Positions 11,501 to 22,831 of a DNA stretch of 64,000 bases are shown piece by piece. The notes beneath the pieces were generated by a model. The model was not told the DNA's origin and did no database searches. It saw nothing but the letters and a program-made list of their open reading frames with translations. How positions within the stretch are numbered: the first letter of the stretch is position 1; each line of letters begins with the position of its first letter. The position numbers were made by a program, and so were the translations under genes. This DNA comes from Salvia splendens (Eukaryota > Streptophyta > Magnoliopsida > Lamiales > Lamiaceae): the NCBI RefSeq assembly GCF_004379255.2, contig NC_056035.1, positions 20,791,902 to 20,855,901 on the forward strand. The letters are read 5' to 3'.

Positions 11501-12948
11501 GTCTGATAGCTTTAATAACAGAAAAAAAAATTGGCATACCTAGTTTAGGAGATAAGCTTTCATGACTTCCTTGTTAATTGATTGAATAGGATTTGTCTCA
11601 ATTGTCCTTTTTGGTCTGTTCTATAATTGATTGAATAGCTTTAATAAGCCTATTTTACCATCAAATATGATTTCCCCATCACTGTCAATAAGTGGCCTAC
11701 TGACAGCAGCCATGAACATCACTTTAGTGTGAATCTCTTGGACTTACAGGACCTATAAGGCTCATCCTCGTCTGGCAAAAGGTAGTATCTGTCTGATGCA
11801 TTTGTCATGTAGAACCATTTCTCGTCAATATGAACAATGTTGTACATTAAATGGTAAAGAAGTTTACCTTCAACTAATGTTGGCTGAATGAATATGAGTA
11901 AGACAACATTTCATCCTTGCAATTTTGTTGGCTTCAGTCTGTGTAGGCTTGATAGCACTTGTATGAGGTTTCAGCTGATTACTCTTAATAAATCCACCAA
12001 TTGTTGTCTTGCTTACTTCTATCTTAGAAGCAACCTTCCTTATTATTGATCTCTCAAGCATGGACAGGTTTCTAAACTTTTCTTCATCTTGCATGAGTTT
12101 ATCTTTGTGTTGATAACCTGTTGCTTTGTCTTTCATCATAACAGGTTCCCCTCTGTCTATTTGCTGCTTGCCAAGCTTCCAAATTATCATTGATGTCCTT
12201 CTATGGATGTTGAATCTTTTGGTTGCCTCTGTAAAGGAACCTCTTGGCAGCACTCCAGCTTTACTTTGATGTAGAAGAAACTGGGCAATGAGGTTTTTTT
12301 CTTGGCTGTTCAACGCTAACGAGACCTGTTGCCTTCCACCCTGCCCCTGCTCCTGCTCATGGTCCAACTCTCGTACCACCTCCTGCTCCATTGCCCAGTG
12401 ATGAAGATCTTCTGAGGATATTTCACTTTAAATAGTTTTCCTTTTTTTGTTGTGGTTTGTGGAAGTGAATGGAGTAGAAATGAATGTATTTATAGGAGTA
12501 GTTGGAGTTTGAAATCCCATGTAAATTTTCCCTCATTGTTTGTACAAATTCCCTCCATGGAATTGGAGGCATTCCCTTATTTTTTGGGATAATTTGAATG
12601 ACAGCTTTGTTTTTTCAATTGTCTTCTCTCTTCATTTGAATGACAGTGTAGTTTTTTTTTCCATTCAATTTTGCTAACACCAAGTTTAATTAATCAAATG
12701 TAATCAATGAAATTTATTTAATCACTACACCATTATCTCTTTATCCAAAATTTATTTGCACATTGAATACACATTCTTTAAAACCGGTGTCCGGTCAAAG
12801 TGTGACTCTTAATCGGGGATGGAGAGAGTATTTCTTATATAAGTAGTAGATTACACACTGCAGAGTGCAGTGATTTAAAATTTTATTACTATACGAATAC
12901 ATATTATCTAGTGATTCTAATTAATTTTGTTTATTCTTGATTACACTT

Positions 12949-15335
12949 ATGCATCGATTTTTTAAAAAATCAAGGAATGATTCAACTTCTAGTTCGAGTA
13001 TTGCAACACTGAATCCGACTGTGAACCAGGATGGAATTAATGTTGCAAGTGTTGAAGCTAATCCGGAAAACATAGTTAGTGACTCAAGTGCGATTTTGAA
13101 TCAAGAAAGAATTAATGTTGAAGTTACTCCGGAAAACATAGTTAGTGACCCGGGGCTACGGAGTCCTATTGCTAGTTATGATGTTCAAATAAGGGATCGC
13201 TTTCGAAGAGAATACGTCTCTAAGGGACCTTGTCGACAAAAAGGTCATGTCTTTAGGCAAACTTCCAAGTTAAATGGTTTGAAAGACATGTATGGTTGGA
13301 ATATAGTGTTGAAATAGAAGCGGCATTTTGTTTTTGGTGTTATCTTTTCATGCCTATTAATGCCAATCGTTTTGGAGATGACGTATTCTTGAGTACGGGC
13401 TTTAAAAATTGGAAAAAGGCGCTTGCTATTTTAAGAGAACATGAAGGTTCGGCAAATAGCACACATGATCAGTCTAGAATACTTTTTGAAGGGTTTAAAA
13501 ATCAAAGACAAAGTGTTGATTACAATGAGGAAATATGATAAGGAAGACGAAGTCAACTACCGCATTCGCTTGACTGCTTCTTTAGATGTGATTCGATTAT
13601 TGTTAAGACATGGATTGGCATTTCGTGGGAATGATGAATCATTTGAGTCTACAAGCAACGAAAACTTTCTAGAGATACTTAAATGGTATTGTGAGCATAA
13701 AGAAGAGGTAGTTGCAGTTACATTGGAGAATGCTCTAGGTAATAATCAGATGACTAGTCCTTTGATTCAAAAGGAATTAACAAATTGTTGTGCCGTTGAG
13801 ACTACGAAAGTTATTTTGGAAGATATTGACCATCGCAAATTCTCTCTATTGGTTGATGAAGCGCGAGATTCATAGGTAAAAGAGCAAATGGCTTTGGTTA
13901 TTAGATACGTGAACAATAATGGAGAGATTGTAGAAAGATTCTTAACCTTGGTACATGTCACTGATACTACAGCAAAGTCATTGAAGGAAGGGATTGACTC
14001 AATGTTTGCTAAGCATGCTTTATATTTATCAAGGTTAAGAGGTCAAGGCTATGACGGTGCATCAAATCTGAGGGGTGAGAACAATGGTCTGAAAACCCTT
14101 ATACTGAATGAAAACAGATCTGCGAAGTACATCCATTGTTTTGCTCATAGCTCCAGCTAGTGGTGGTGAATGTTACAAAACAACACGGTGCTATAAGTGA
14201 TTTTTTCACCATTGTCACTATGATTGTAAACACATGTGGAACATCTTATAAAAGGAGAGACAAACTACGACAAGCTGAGCATGAGAAAATTGTCGAATCT
14301 CTAGAAAGTGAAGAGATTAAAAGTGGAAGAGGTTTAAATCAAGAGATGAGTTTAAGGCGGTCGGCTGACACCCGATGGGGATCACACTTCACTACTTTGC
14401 TTCGTGTAAAAGGTATGTGGTCATCGATAATTGAAGTGCATGAACATGAAGATGGTACTAATCCAGATAATAGAGGTATATAAAAAACATTGAGTATGAG
14501 GCTTGGAAGCTATGACTTTGTATTTATTTTACACTTGATGGTAGAGTTGCTTGGGTCAACAAATGATTTGTCAAAAGTTTTGCAACTTCGGGATCAAAAT
14601 ATAGTTCAAGCTATATCTTTGATTGATACAAAAAAGGACTTTGCAAGACTTTCGAGAGAATGGATGAAACCAATTCTTGAGACAAGTTGAAGAGTTTGGT
14701 GTTACTAATTCCATTGTTGTCATCAATATGGATGATACCGTCAAGTTAGGTGTGCGAATGAAGCGACCGGAACGCGTTACAAATTATCATCATTACAAGG
14801 TGGTATGATTTCTATTTTATTTCTTAGTTACGATTATTATTAAATATTTCATTGTATTCTAATTTCATACTACTTATAATTATTAGGTTCTTGATTTAGT
14901 TATTCAAGAGATGGAAAATCGTTTCCCATAAACAAATACAGAATTGCTTATTTGCATGAATTGTCTTAGTCCAAGAAACTTTGGTAGCTTCAATATCGAC
15001 AAGTTGGTCCGTCTCGCAGAACTTTATCCGGATGACTTCTCGTGCACTGAATGTATGGCTCTTCCCTATCAACTTAAAACTTATATCAGTGATATAGTTT
15101 GATTGAGTTGACTCTGATCCTCCCTGTTGCGACCTCTTCTGTTGAGAGAGTATTTTCTTCGATGAAATTTGTCAAGACTGATTTGCGAAACAGTATGGGA
15201 GATGGTTGGATGAATGATATCTTAGTTGTATACACTGAGAGGGAAATTTTTAACAAAATTGAAAATGAGGCCATTCTTCGACGGTTTCAAGAAATGGCGT
15301 CACGTCGAAAACAATTATCATCTAGAGCCTCATAA
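12949..15335 (+). pseudogene. hAT transposase (TTF/DUF4371 type with hAT dimerisation domain), decayed
   Basis: The start MHRFFKK at 12949 is typical of the zf-MYM1/TTF-type hAT family. The order of recognisable parts is YVSKGPCRQKGHVF (TTF-type N-terminal zone), WLEYSVEIEAAFCFWCYLF, the DUF4371-like region (YRIRLTASLDVIRLLL, then MTSPLIQKEL), the block LRGQGYDGASNLRG near 14030, and a C-terminal dimerisation block LPVATSSVERVFSSMKFVKT near 15120. At least four frame changes (near 13260, 13530, 14155 and 14480-14700) and an in-frame TAG at 13873 break it. The segment 14800-14885 looks like an intron. The protein would have moved the surrounding 4935-15488 element. The nested mariner element lies just upstream of the start, probably separating it from its original promoter. 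Confidence 0.88.
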
Positions 15336-15371
15336 AAATTGTAAAGACGTTATATTTGAATTGAAATTTTT

Positions 15372-15374
<3 letters not shown>

Positions 15375-15432
<58 letters not shown>
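15375..15432. repeat. (ATT)n microsatellite, right subterminal region of hAT
   Basis: About 19 uninterrupted ATT units about 55 bp inside the right end of the hAT element. This is the inverse orientation of the (TAA)n tract at the left end. Confidence 0.95.
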
Positions 15433-15434
<2 letters not shown>

Positions 15435-15496
15435 GTATTTTTTTATGATTTCAACACCGGCTTGTTTGAAAGTCTAGTTCCGTCCCTGGACCTATG

Positions 15497-16143
15497 GTTA
15501 TGTGTCGTTTCAATTTAAGTATCTTTTGATCCTTTAGTATTATGTTGCGATGCTTGTATGCTCTCAAATTGTAAATGTTGTGTACTATGCTATTTAAAGT
15601 ACTCTCAAAACCTAAATGAAACAAGTTAGTCATAAATTATTCAACGGTAAGGTACAAAATTAAGCATATGCTTCAATGAATCAGCCTCAGCCTCAGCCTC
15701 AGCCTCAGCCTCAGGCGTACACACTCTCACTAACACGTTTGAGACGGGGTTTAAGAGGTTGGTTTGTTTGGTGGTCAAAACTCGTGCATAACATTTTGAT
15801 GTTCTTTTTATTAGCTGTAAAATTAGAATGCAAGTAGACGATGTAAATTAGTCTTGCTAAAACTTCAGACACTATCTAGATAACAAGAATTAGTTTAGGT
15901 TTTTTTTTTAACAAAACAAAAAATAATTATGTTTCTCAAGCGAATTTTACTAGGACGACCACAAGAATCACTAAACTCATGTTAAGATTGTTGATTGTAA
16001 CCATGAGCCTATTATGAGTAAAGAGTATTACAACTCTTAAAAGCTCCTAACATCCATGTCCTCACACTTAGTGTGAAATATTCTTCCTTATTATTGACTT
16101 GTTTTTATTAATTTTTATGATCTAAATCCTCATCTCTCAAGTT
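15497..16143. other. intergenic with a short CAGCCT microsatellite
   Basis: No gene recognised. At 15682-15714 there is a (CAGCCT)n tract of about five and a half units. The rest is AT-rich single-copy-looking sequence. Confidence 0.5.
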
Positions 16144-16994
16144 TGTTGGCTATTGAAACATAAAATGAACATAAAAAATATCTCACATCGGTGTACACAA
16201 TGAGCTTAATCCACTATATAAGTCTCATGGGCCTCTCCTCCTATCACCAATTGGTTTTAGGATGGAACCCATGGATTTCTATCATGGTATCAGAGCGGGT
16301 CACCGATTGTGGGCTAAAATTGACTGACCCAGCAGTATAACTGGGCTGAAACCGAAAAAATGACTGACCCAGCAGTATAACTGGGCTGAAAATTTGGGCC
16401 AGTGGTCCAACCGATGGAACAAAATTGGGCCGATTGTCCAATTGATCATAAAAAAGTCCAACCCCTCCAAGATTCACCTTGAAGGGTTTGAGGGAGAGTG
16501 TTGGCAATTGAAACATAAAATGAACATAAAAAATATCCCACATCGGTGTACACAAAGAGCTTAATCCACTATATAAGTCTCATGGGCCTCTCCTCCTATC
16601 ACCAATTGGTTTTAGGATGGAACCCATGGATTTCTATCATGGTATAAGAGCGGGTCACCGATTGTGGGCTAAAATTGACTGACCCAGCAGTATAACTGGG
16701 CTAAAACCGAAAAAATGACTGACCCAGCAGTATAACTGGGCTGAAAATTTGGTCCAGTGGTCCAACCGATGGAACAAAATTGGGCCGATTGTCCAATTGA
16801 TCATAAAAAAGTCCAACCCCTCCAAGATTCACCTTGAAGGGTTTGAGGGAGGGTGTTGGCAATTGAAACATAAAATGAACATAAAAAATATCTCACATCA
16901 GTGTACACAAAGAGCTTAATCCACTATATAAGTCTCATGGGCCTCTCCTCCTATCACCAATTGGTTTTAGGATGAAACCCATGGATTTCTATCA
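16144..16994 (+). mobile_element. TRIM retrotransposon in tandem form (LTR-int-LTR-int-LTR)
   Basis: Three near-identical 141-bp LTRs (16144-16284, 16499-16639, 16854-16994) begin TGTTGG and end CTATCA. Two 214-bp internal regions separate them. Each internal region starts immediately with a tRNA-Met primer-binding site: TGGTATCAGAGC at 16285, and TGGTATAAGAGC with one mismatch at 16640. Each ends in a purine-rich tract (TTTGAGGGAGAGTG). There is no coding capacity, the definition of a terminal-repeat retrotransposon in miniature. Flanks AAGTT (16139-16143) and GAGTT (16995-16999) are an imperfect 5-bp duplication. The tandem form probably arose by unequal recombination between LTRs. Confidence 0.9.
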
Positions 16995-17041
16995 GAGTTT
17001 TGTCATAAGAACACAACAAATCAATCAATTATCGACCAAAT

Positions 17042-17898
17042 TGTTGAATTATTGGTGGACTTCATTTGGGCCTGTATTTTGTGTAGCCCATGTGTATCTT
17101 AATTGGGCCTGACCCAATTCACTCACCTTCCACTCCAGATACCGCCACGTGCCCCTCTCACTCGGATTCTTGTCTCCAGCCGTTGGATCCAAGTTTGTGT
17201 TTGTTATGAGAGTGAGACTCTTGGCTTCACTTATTCTCATACTACACTTTACACTCTCTCTCTCTCTCAGACGCTCTCTTTCGCTCTCTATTTTCTTCTT
17301 CCTTCTCAGACGGTTCCTCGTCGGTTTCTGAGTGGTTTCTCTTGGTAGGAAGGGTTGTAGGTCTTGCTACAGTAACTGTGGAAGCAACTACTTCGGTTGC
17401 TGAGTAGTTGGTGAACTAGGGTTTTGTTCTGGAGTGTATTCTGAGAGGTTTTCGGTTCTTGAACGTTTAGATCCGGTAGTTAGGGGTTGTGTTGGCCTGG
17501 AATCGGGAGTGTGAGGTGATTCACCGGTTGATTCGGCGGTACTCCTTTGGGTCTAAGTTCTGGAGAATAGGCTAGAGCCTTCGGCGGGTGCCTGAGCCTG
17601 ATACTTGTTTCCTTCGTGTTCTTTCTGTACCTTTGATGTTCTTGTGATACTGCTTTAGATCCGAGAGGATCATCTTGTGTATTACTAACGTTCTACTTGA
17701 GTGTGCAGGTGAATGATGCTTTGACAAGGAAATGAGGCTTAGTTCTAGTTGTAATAGTTAGGCTCCTATTTCTGTATTCAAGTGTTTGTAATTCTTGAAT
17801 TGTAAATCAGTCGCTTGGTTGGAGTTTGACTGAGCTCCTTGTACAAGAACAAAGAGGTCTTGGTAATTAGTGAATCCAATCTAAGTCTGATCCCTACA
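17042..17898 (+). repeat. 5' LTR of Copia 1
   Basis: 857 bp from TGTTGAATTATTGG to CTGATCCCTACA. It contains a CT-rich tract at 17252-17300. Nearly identical to 22832-23688. Confidence 0.95.
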
Positions 17899-17899
17899 G

Positions 17900-17912
17900 T
17901 GGTATCAGAGCC
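17900..17912 (+). other. primer-binding site of Copia 1 (tRNA-Met)
   Basis: TGGTATCAGAGCC lies one base after the 5' LTR. It is the standard complement to the 3' end of plant initiator tRNA-Met used by many Copia elements. Confidence 0.92.
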
Positions 17913-18404
17913 ACGGGGGGACTAGATTGGCACGCCAAGTCGCGTAAGGAGGTGGGCAAGTGGAATCCTCCTTCGAGTGGGGATTCACTCTGGTAAATTG
18001 GCTTTGACCCGCTTGTTTTACTGTTTTCTGTTGTAGTGCCACATTAGGCTTGGGTTATTGCTGCTGGTAGATAGTTCTTGGCAAGAACTTAGGGCTTATC
18101 TACTTTCTTGTGCTTTGTTGTTGCTTCTGCTGTTGCTTTGTGCTGCTTTGGGTATCTGACCTTACTTCACTTGGCCACCAAGCACTGATACTGCCAAAGT
18201 GACCCCCTGCACCCTCCAAGAGTGAGTGATTGCGAACTGGGATAGCCTTTGCCAGTGTGCTCGTGACAGTCAGGGAATTGAGGTTGTTTGTCTGTGAGAA
18301 AGTGTGTTCTATGTGTTTCTTGCTCTATGTTTGTGTGCTTTAAGGTCTGTAAGGCTCTCTGTGTTTGTCTTGCTGCCTGTGCCTGTGTTAAGATTCTTGC
18401 AAAA

Positions 18405-21400
18405 ATGACTCAGCCTGTGGGTTTGATCCCTTTCAATGGTAAAAATGATTTTGTGATCTGGAAACAGAAAATGAAGTGTGTTTTGATTCAACAAAAGGTT
18501 TTTAAAGTTGTTGATGGTTCTTTGCCTGAGGATACTGCTCAGGACAAAATTGATGAGATGAATGAGTTGGCTAGAGCCACTATTGTGTTAAATCTGTCTG
18601 ATTCTGTGATTAGGAAAGTTGATCATATTGAATCTGCCTCTGAAATGTGGAAAAATCTTGATTCTCTGTATACAGAGACTTCTATGTCCTCTAGAATGTA
18701 TCTGCTTGAAAAATTGTTCAAATTTAAGCTTGATTTAACTAAAGACATTGATGACAACATTGATAGATTTCAGAAGCTTGTGCAAGATATTAAGAGATCT
18801 GGTGATAAAACTATAGATGAATACACAAGTATAGCTCTAATGAATGCCATACATGATTCCTATAGTGATGTTAAATCTGCCATTAAGTATGGCAGAGACA
18901 CTGCCCCTCTGGACCTAATTATTAGCTCCCTAAAATCTAAAGAACTTGAACTAAGGGAAAGGGCAGCTGATAAGAGTGCTTTTAATAGGGCCCTTAATGT
19001 GAGAGATAGATCTCAAACTAGAGGGGGTAAGGACTCTAATAATGCTTCAGGAACCAGCTCTAATTCCAAGAAAAAGAATAGATCTAGGTCTAATAGCAGG
19101 GATCCTAAATCTTTCAGGAAGTGTTACAATTGTGGGGAGGTTGGGCACTATAAAAAGGAATGAACTAAGCCTAAGAAGAAGAAAAACCCCAATAATGACA
19201 CTCAGATGGAAAATCTTGTCAATGTGGCTAAATATGAAGCTGGAAATGAATGTGTTTTCATGGTGCATGATTTGCTGCTTACTAATGCTTCCCCTTCATG
19301 TCCTTTCAATTCAAATGATTGGCTCTGTGATTCAGGATGTACATATCATGTCAGTCCTTTTAAAGAAGTTTTCTCTGAACTAAAGCCTGTTACTAACACC
19401 TATGTGTCTATGGCTGATGATAAAAAAGTGTGAAATACATGGTATAGGAACTGTCTGCTTAAAATTTGATAATGGCTTTGTGCTCAGTTTGAAAAATGTC
19501 AGATATGTACCTGATTTGTGCTATAATTTGATGTCCTGCACTACTTTAGAGGCTGCTGGTATGGGGGGAAGTGGGGGGATGGATGCATGAAAATTTGCAA
19601 AGGATCCATGTGTCTCTTCAAGGCTAGAAAGAAATGTGGCTTGTATGTTTGTAATGTTGTGCCTCTGTCATGTGCAAATGCTTATGCTAATGTTGTTAAA
19701 AGTGATAAAACTATGTTGTGGCATGAGAGGTTAGGACACATGAGTGAAAAAGGCTTGAATATACTGAAAAAACATGTAATGCTGACTGATTCTGATGTGC
19801 AAGGCAGCCTGCCTTTTTGTGACACCTGTGTGCTGGGTAAACAACACAGGGTTTCTTTTCCCTCTCTTGTGCCTGTCAATGTGAGCAAATGTGTTCTTGA
19901 GTACTTGCATATGGATGTGTGGGGCCCTGCCTCAGTATCTTCTCACTATGGTTCTGTTTATTTTCTATCTATAATTGATGATTACTCTAGGAAGGTTTGG
20001 TGCTTTCTCATGAAACACAAATATGATGTCTTTGAGAGATTTAAAACCTGGAAATTATTGATAGAAGCTCAGACATGTAAGAAGATAAAAGCTATCAGAA
20101 CTGATAATGGCCTTGAATTCTGCAATAAACATATTGATGACTTATGTGCTGCTAATGGTATTAAGAGACATAAGACTGTCCCTTACACACCTCAACAAAA
20201 TGGGGTGGCTGAGAGGATGAATAGGACTTTACTTGAAAAAGTGAGGTGTATGCTTGCAAAATCTGGTTTGTCAAAAAGGTTTTGGGGTGAAGCTCTATTA
20301 ACTACTGCTTATCTGATCAATTTGTCTCCTTCTGTGCCTTTAAATGGTCAGTGTCATGAGCATGTGTTCACTGGTAAAAATCTGACTCTTTCTCACCTAA
20401 GGGTTTTTGGCTGTACTGCTTTTGTGCATACTAAGTCTGATAAACTTGAGCCTAGGTCTAGGAAAGGTGTTTTTCTTGGATATCCTGAGGGTGTTAAGGG
20501 TTATAGAGTCTGTTGAGAGATGAACTAGAGTTTAAGGTCATTATAAGCAGGGATGTTGTCTTTAATGAGACTGAATTCCCTTGCCTGAAACTGACCTCTG
20601 ACTCATCTCTACCACCTGAGGACAGTGAACTTCTTATGGAGGAAGAGTCCTCTATCCCACTCACTGATGTGGAGAATCAAGATGATACTCCAAGTGAGGT
20701 GGAGCAGCCTTTCTGGCATACTTATCCAGCTCTTACATCTGATGACACACCCAATGAAGGAGATTTGGTTGTTGATGTGCCCCATAATGATAATGACACT
20801 GATGTGCATGCTAGTCCTGTTAGGAAAAATTCTCATGTTCAGAATATTTTACATAGTCCCTCTGGTGTGCAAGATGCTATTGTTGAAACTGACTTGAGTG
20901 ATTATGTGCTTTCTAGGGATAGGGCTAGGAGACAAAATGTGCCAAAACCTCACAGATATATTGGTTTGATTGCTCTTATTAATCTTGCTTTTAATGTACA
21001 TGAATCTGATGGGGATGAACCCCAGTCTTATAAGCAGGCTACCAAGTCTAAGTTTTGGAATCAGTGGCATAAAGCCATGTTAGAGGAGATGCATTCCCTC
21101 AAAGTAAACTTTACCTGGATTTTGGTTCCTTTGCCCCCTGGTGCTTCTGTGGTTGATTGCAGATGGTTATACAAGTTAAAAACTGAGGTGGAGGGCCTTA
21201 GGTACAAGGCTAGACTAGTTGCAAAAGGGTTTACTCAACAAGAGGGGGTAGATTACACTGAAATTTTTGCTCCTGTGGTTAAATTTACTACTGTCAGATT
21301 GATGCTTGCCTTATGTGCTCACTTTAACTTGGAATTGAAGCAAATGGATGTTAAAACTGCTTTCTTGCATGGTGATTTAGATAAACCTATCTATATGAAG

Positions 21401-22576
21401 CAGCCTGAAGGCTTTGTTGATCCTAAGTTTCCCAATCATGTTTGCTTGCTAAAAAAGGCCTTGTATGGGCTGAAACAGTCATCAAGGCAGTGGAACATCA
21501 AGTTTAATAGTTGTATGCACAAATTAGGCTTTGTAAGAAGTACTTTTGATGCATGCTTGTATGTTAAGAATCTTGAGACTCCTGTGCCTATTTTCTTATT
21601 ATTGTATGTTGATGACATGCTCATTATGGGTCCCTGTTTGAAGACCATCAAATCTGTGCAGTCTGCTCTAAGTGAAAATTTTGATATGAAGGATCTTGGT
21701 GATGCTCAAAAAATCTTAGGGATAAATATTTTCAGAGATAGAAAGAGTTTTACCCTTGTGTTGCATCAAGAACCTTATGTGAACAAAGTTCTTAGAAAAT
21801 TTAACATGTTTGATGCAAAATCTACTTCAGTTCCCTTGGCTGCCCATTTTGTGTTGAGTAAAGATCAATGCCCTCAAACTAAGTCTGATATAGATGCTAT
21901 GAAGAAGGTTCCTTATGCAAATGCTATTGGTTCTGTGATGTATTTGATGGTAAGCACTAGGCCTGATATTGCCTATGCAGTTTCATGCCTTAGTAGATAT
22001 ATGTCAAATCCTGGATCTGTGCATTGGGAGGCCTTGAAATGGCTCCTTAGATATCTTAAGCATACTGCTAAGTATGGTTTGTGTTATTCTAAATGTGATG
22101 AAGGTGTTAACTTAACTGGTTTTGTGGACTCTAACTATGCTAATGACAGGGATAAGAGGAAGTCAACTACCTCCTATGTGTTTACTGTCTGCAGGTCTTG
22201 TGTTAGTTGGAAATCTCAATTGCAGCATATAGTGGCCTTATCCACTACTGAGTCAGAATATATTGCTATTACAGAAGCAATGAAAGAGGCAATTTTGTTG
22301 AAGGGAGTACTCTCTGAACTCAAGTTTGTGAAGTTATCTCCTACTGTGTTTTCTGATTCTCAGTCTGCAATTCAGTTATGCAAGAACTCTGCTTTCCATG
22401 ATAGAACAAAACACATTGATGTTAGGTTTCATTACATTAGAGACATTGTAGAAAAAGGTGAAGTGTTTCTTCAAAAGGTGCATACAGACAAAAATCCTGC
22501 TGATATGGGCACCAAAAGCTTACCTGTTGAAAAACTTATTTTCTGCATAAAGTTTTTGCATTTTGATCTAGGTTAG
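18405..22576 (+). pseudogene. Copia 1 gag-pol polyprotein, broken
   Basis: Gag starts at ATG 18405 (MTQPVGLIPFNGKNDFVIW) and runs to a zinc knuckle CYNCGEVGHYKKE, where the final Cys codon is TGA (19161-19163). The same frame continues to the protease site WLCDSGCTYHVSP near 19320. Frameshifts follow near 19430, 19580 and 20514. The integrase part has LWHERLGHM (pre-integrase zinc site), then LHMDVWGP, RTDNGLEF and PQQNGVAERMNRTL carrying the D, D and E. The last frame, 20513-22576, holds reverse transcriptase (YVDDMLIMG near 21607) and RNase H (WKSQLQHIVALSTTESEYIA near 22230) and is unbroken for 687 codons. The product would copy and insert the element in virus-like particles. One stop and about three frameshifts make this copy non-autonomous. 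Confidence 0.92.
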
Positions 22577-22831
22577 GATGCATGTCCCGGGGAAAAGTCC
22601 TCAGTCATCTTATCTACTGTGGTAAGGGTGATAGGTGACTTGAGGCAATAAGCCCTCTTAGACTAATGGGTTTTCATACCCTCTGGTGTCTAGAGGCAGT
22701 GTGGTGGTTCCTAATATGCCAGTGGACTTTGTCCTTTGGGGCTGAGGGGACTGCCATGTTGGCTGTGATGACATACACCTTAGCCGGGTTGGTTCAGGCT
22801 GGTTTCCCAGAATAAAGTCCAAGGTGGAGTA

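Larger units (their letters stand above)
7150..12391 (-). pseudogene. mariner transposase, copy 1 (DD39D), disrupted
   Basis: The start is the ATG at 12391. An N-terminal helix-turn-helix region follows (FNIHRRTSMIIWKLGKQQ, then SIIRKVASKIEVSKTTIGGF). A frameshift near 11875 puts the catalytic part in another frame. That part reads HIDEKWFYM (first Asp) and, after an intron (donor near 11540, acceptor near 11453), IQQDNVKPH (second Asp) and TNALDLGYF (third Asp). Exactly 39 residues separate the second and third Asp, the plant mariner DD39D spacing. A further frameshift lies after the first Asp. A 3.76-kb solo LTR sits in the C-terminal coding part at 7280-11041, and the last exon resumes to the stop at 7150. 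The enzyme would have cut and pasted the element at TA sites; it is inactive now. Confidence 0.85.
5684..12828 (-). mobile_element. Tc1/mariner element copy 1, nested in hAT and interrupted by a solo LTR
   Basis: The left end CTCCCTCCGTCCCCGATTAA (from 5684) and the right end, whose reverse complement is CTCTCTCCATCCCCGATTAA (to 12828), are inverted repeats flanked by TA dinucleotides. This is the plant mariner/Stowaway signature. Total length is 7145 bp, or about 3.4 kb without the solo LTR and its duplication. It carries a transposase gene on the minus strand starting near the right end, and a second repeat-rich ORF on the plus strand starting near the left end. The same arrangement recurs in copy 2 (36443-40355). 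Close to the left end the block CGTCCCCxATTAAGAGTCAC is duplicated in tandem (37-bp period); copy 2 has it once. Confidence 0.92.
4935..15488 (+). mobile_element. hAT DNA transposon, 10.55 kb with nested insertions
   Basis: Both ends are visible. The left terminus CAGGGACGGA begins at 4935 and its reverse complement TCCGTCCCTG ends at 15488. Each is flanked by the same 8-bp target duplication GACCTATG (4927-4934 and 15489-15496), the hallmark of hAT elements. The right half carries a decayed hAT transposase on the plus strand (12949-15335). The left half is mostly a nested mariner element (5684-12828), which itself contains a solo LTR. Without the insertions the hAT element would be about 3.4 kb. 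Subterminal AAT/ATT microsatellites occur near both ends. The element is non-autonomous now because its transposase is broken. Confidence 0.93.

Noticed and set aside
17103..17348. 81-aa frame in the Copia 1 5' LTR, repeated at 22893-23138
   Set aside because: It occurs identically in both LTRs and overlaps the CT-rich leader; I see no protein-family feature.
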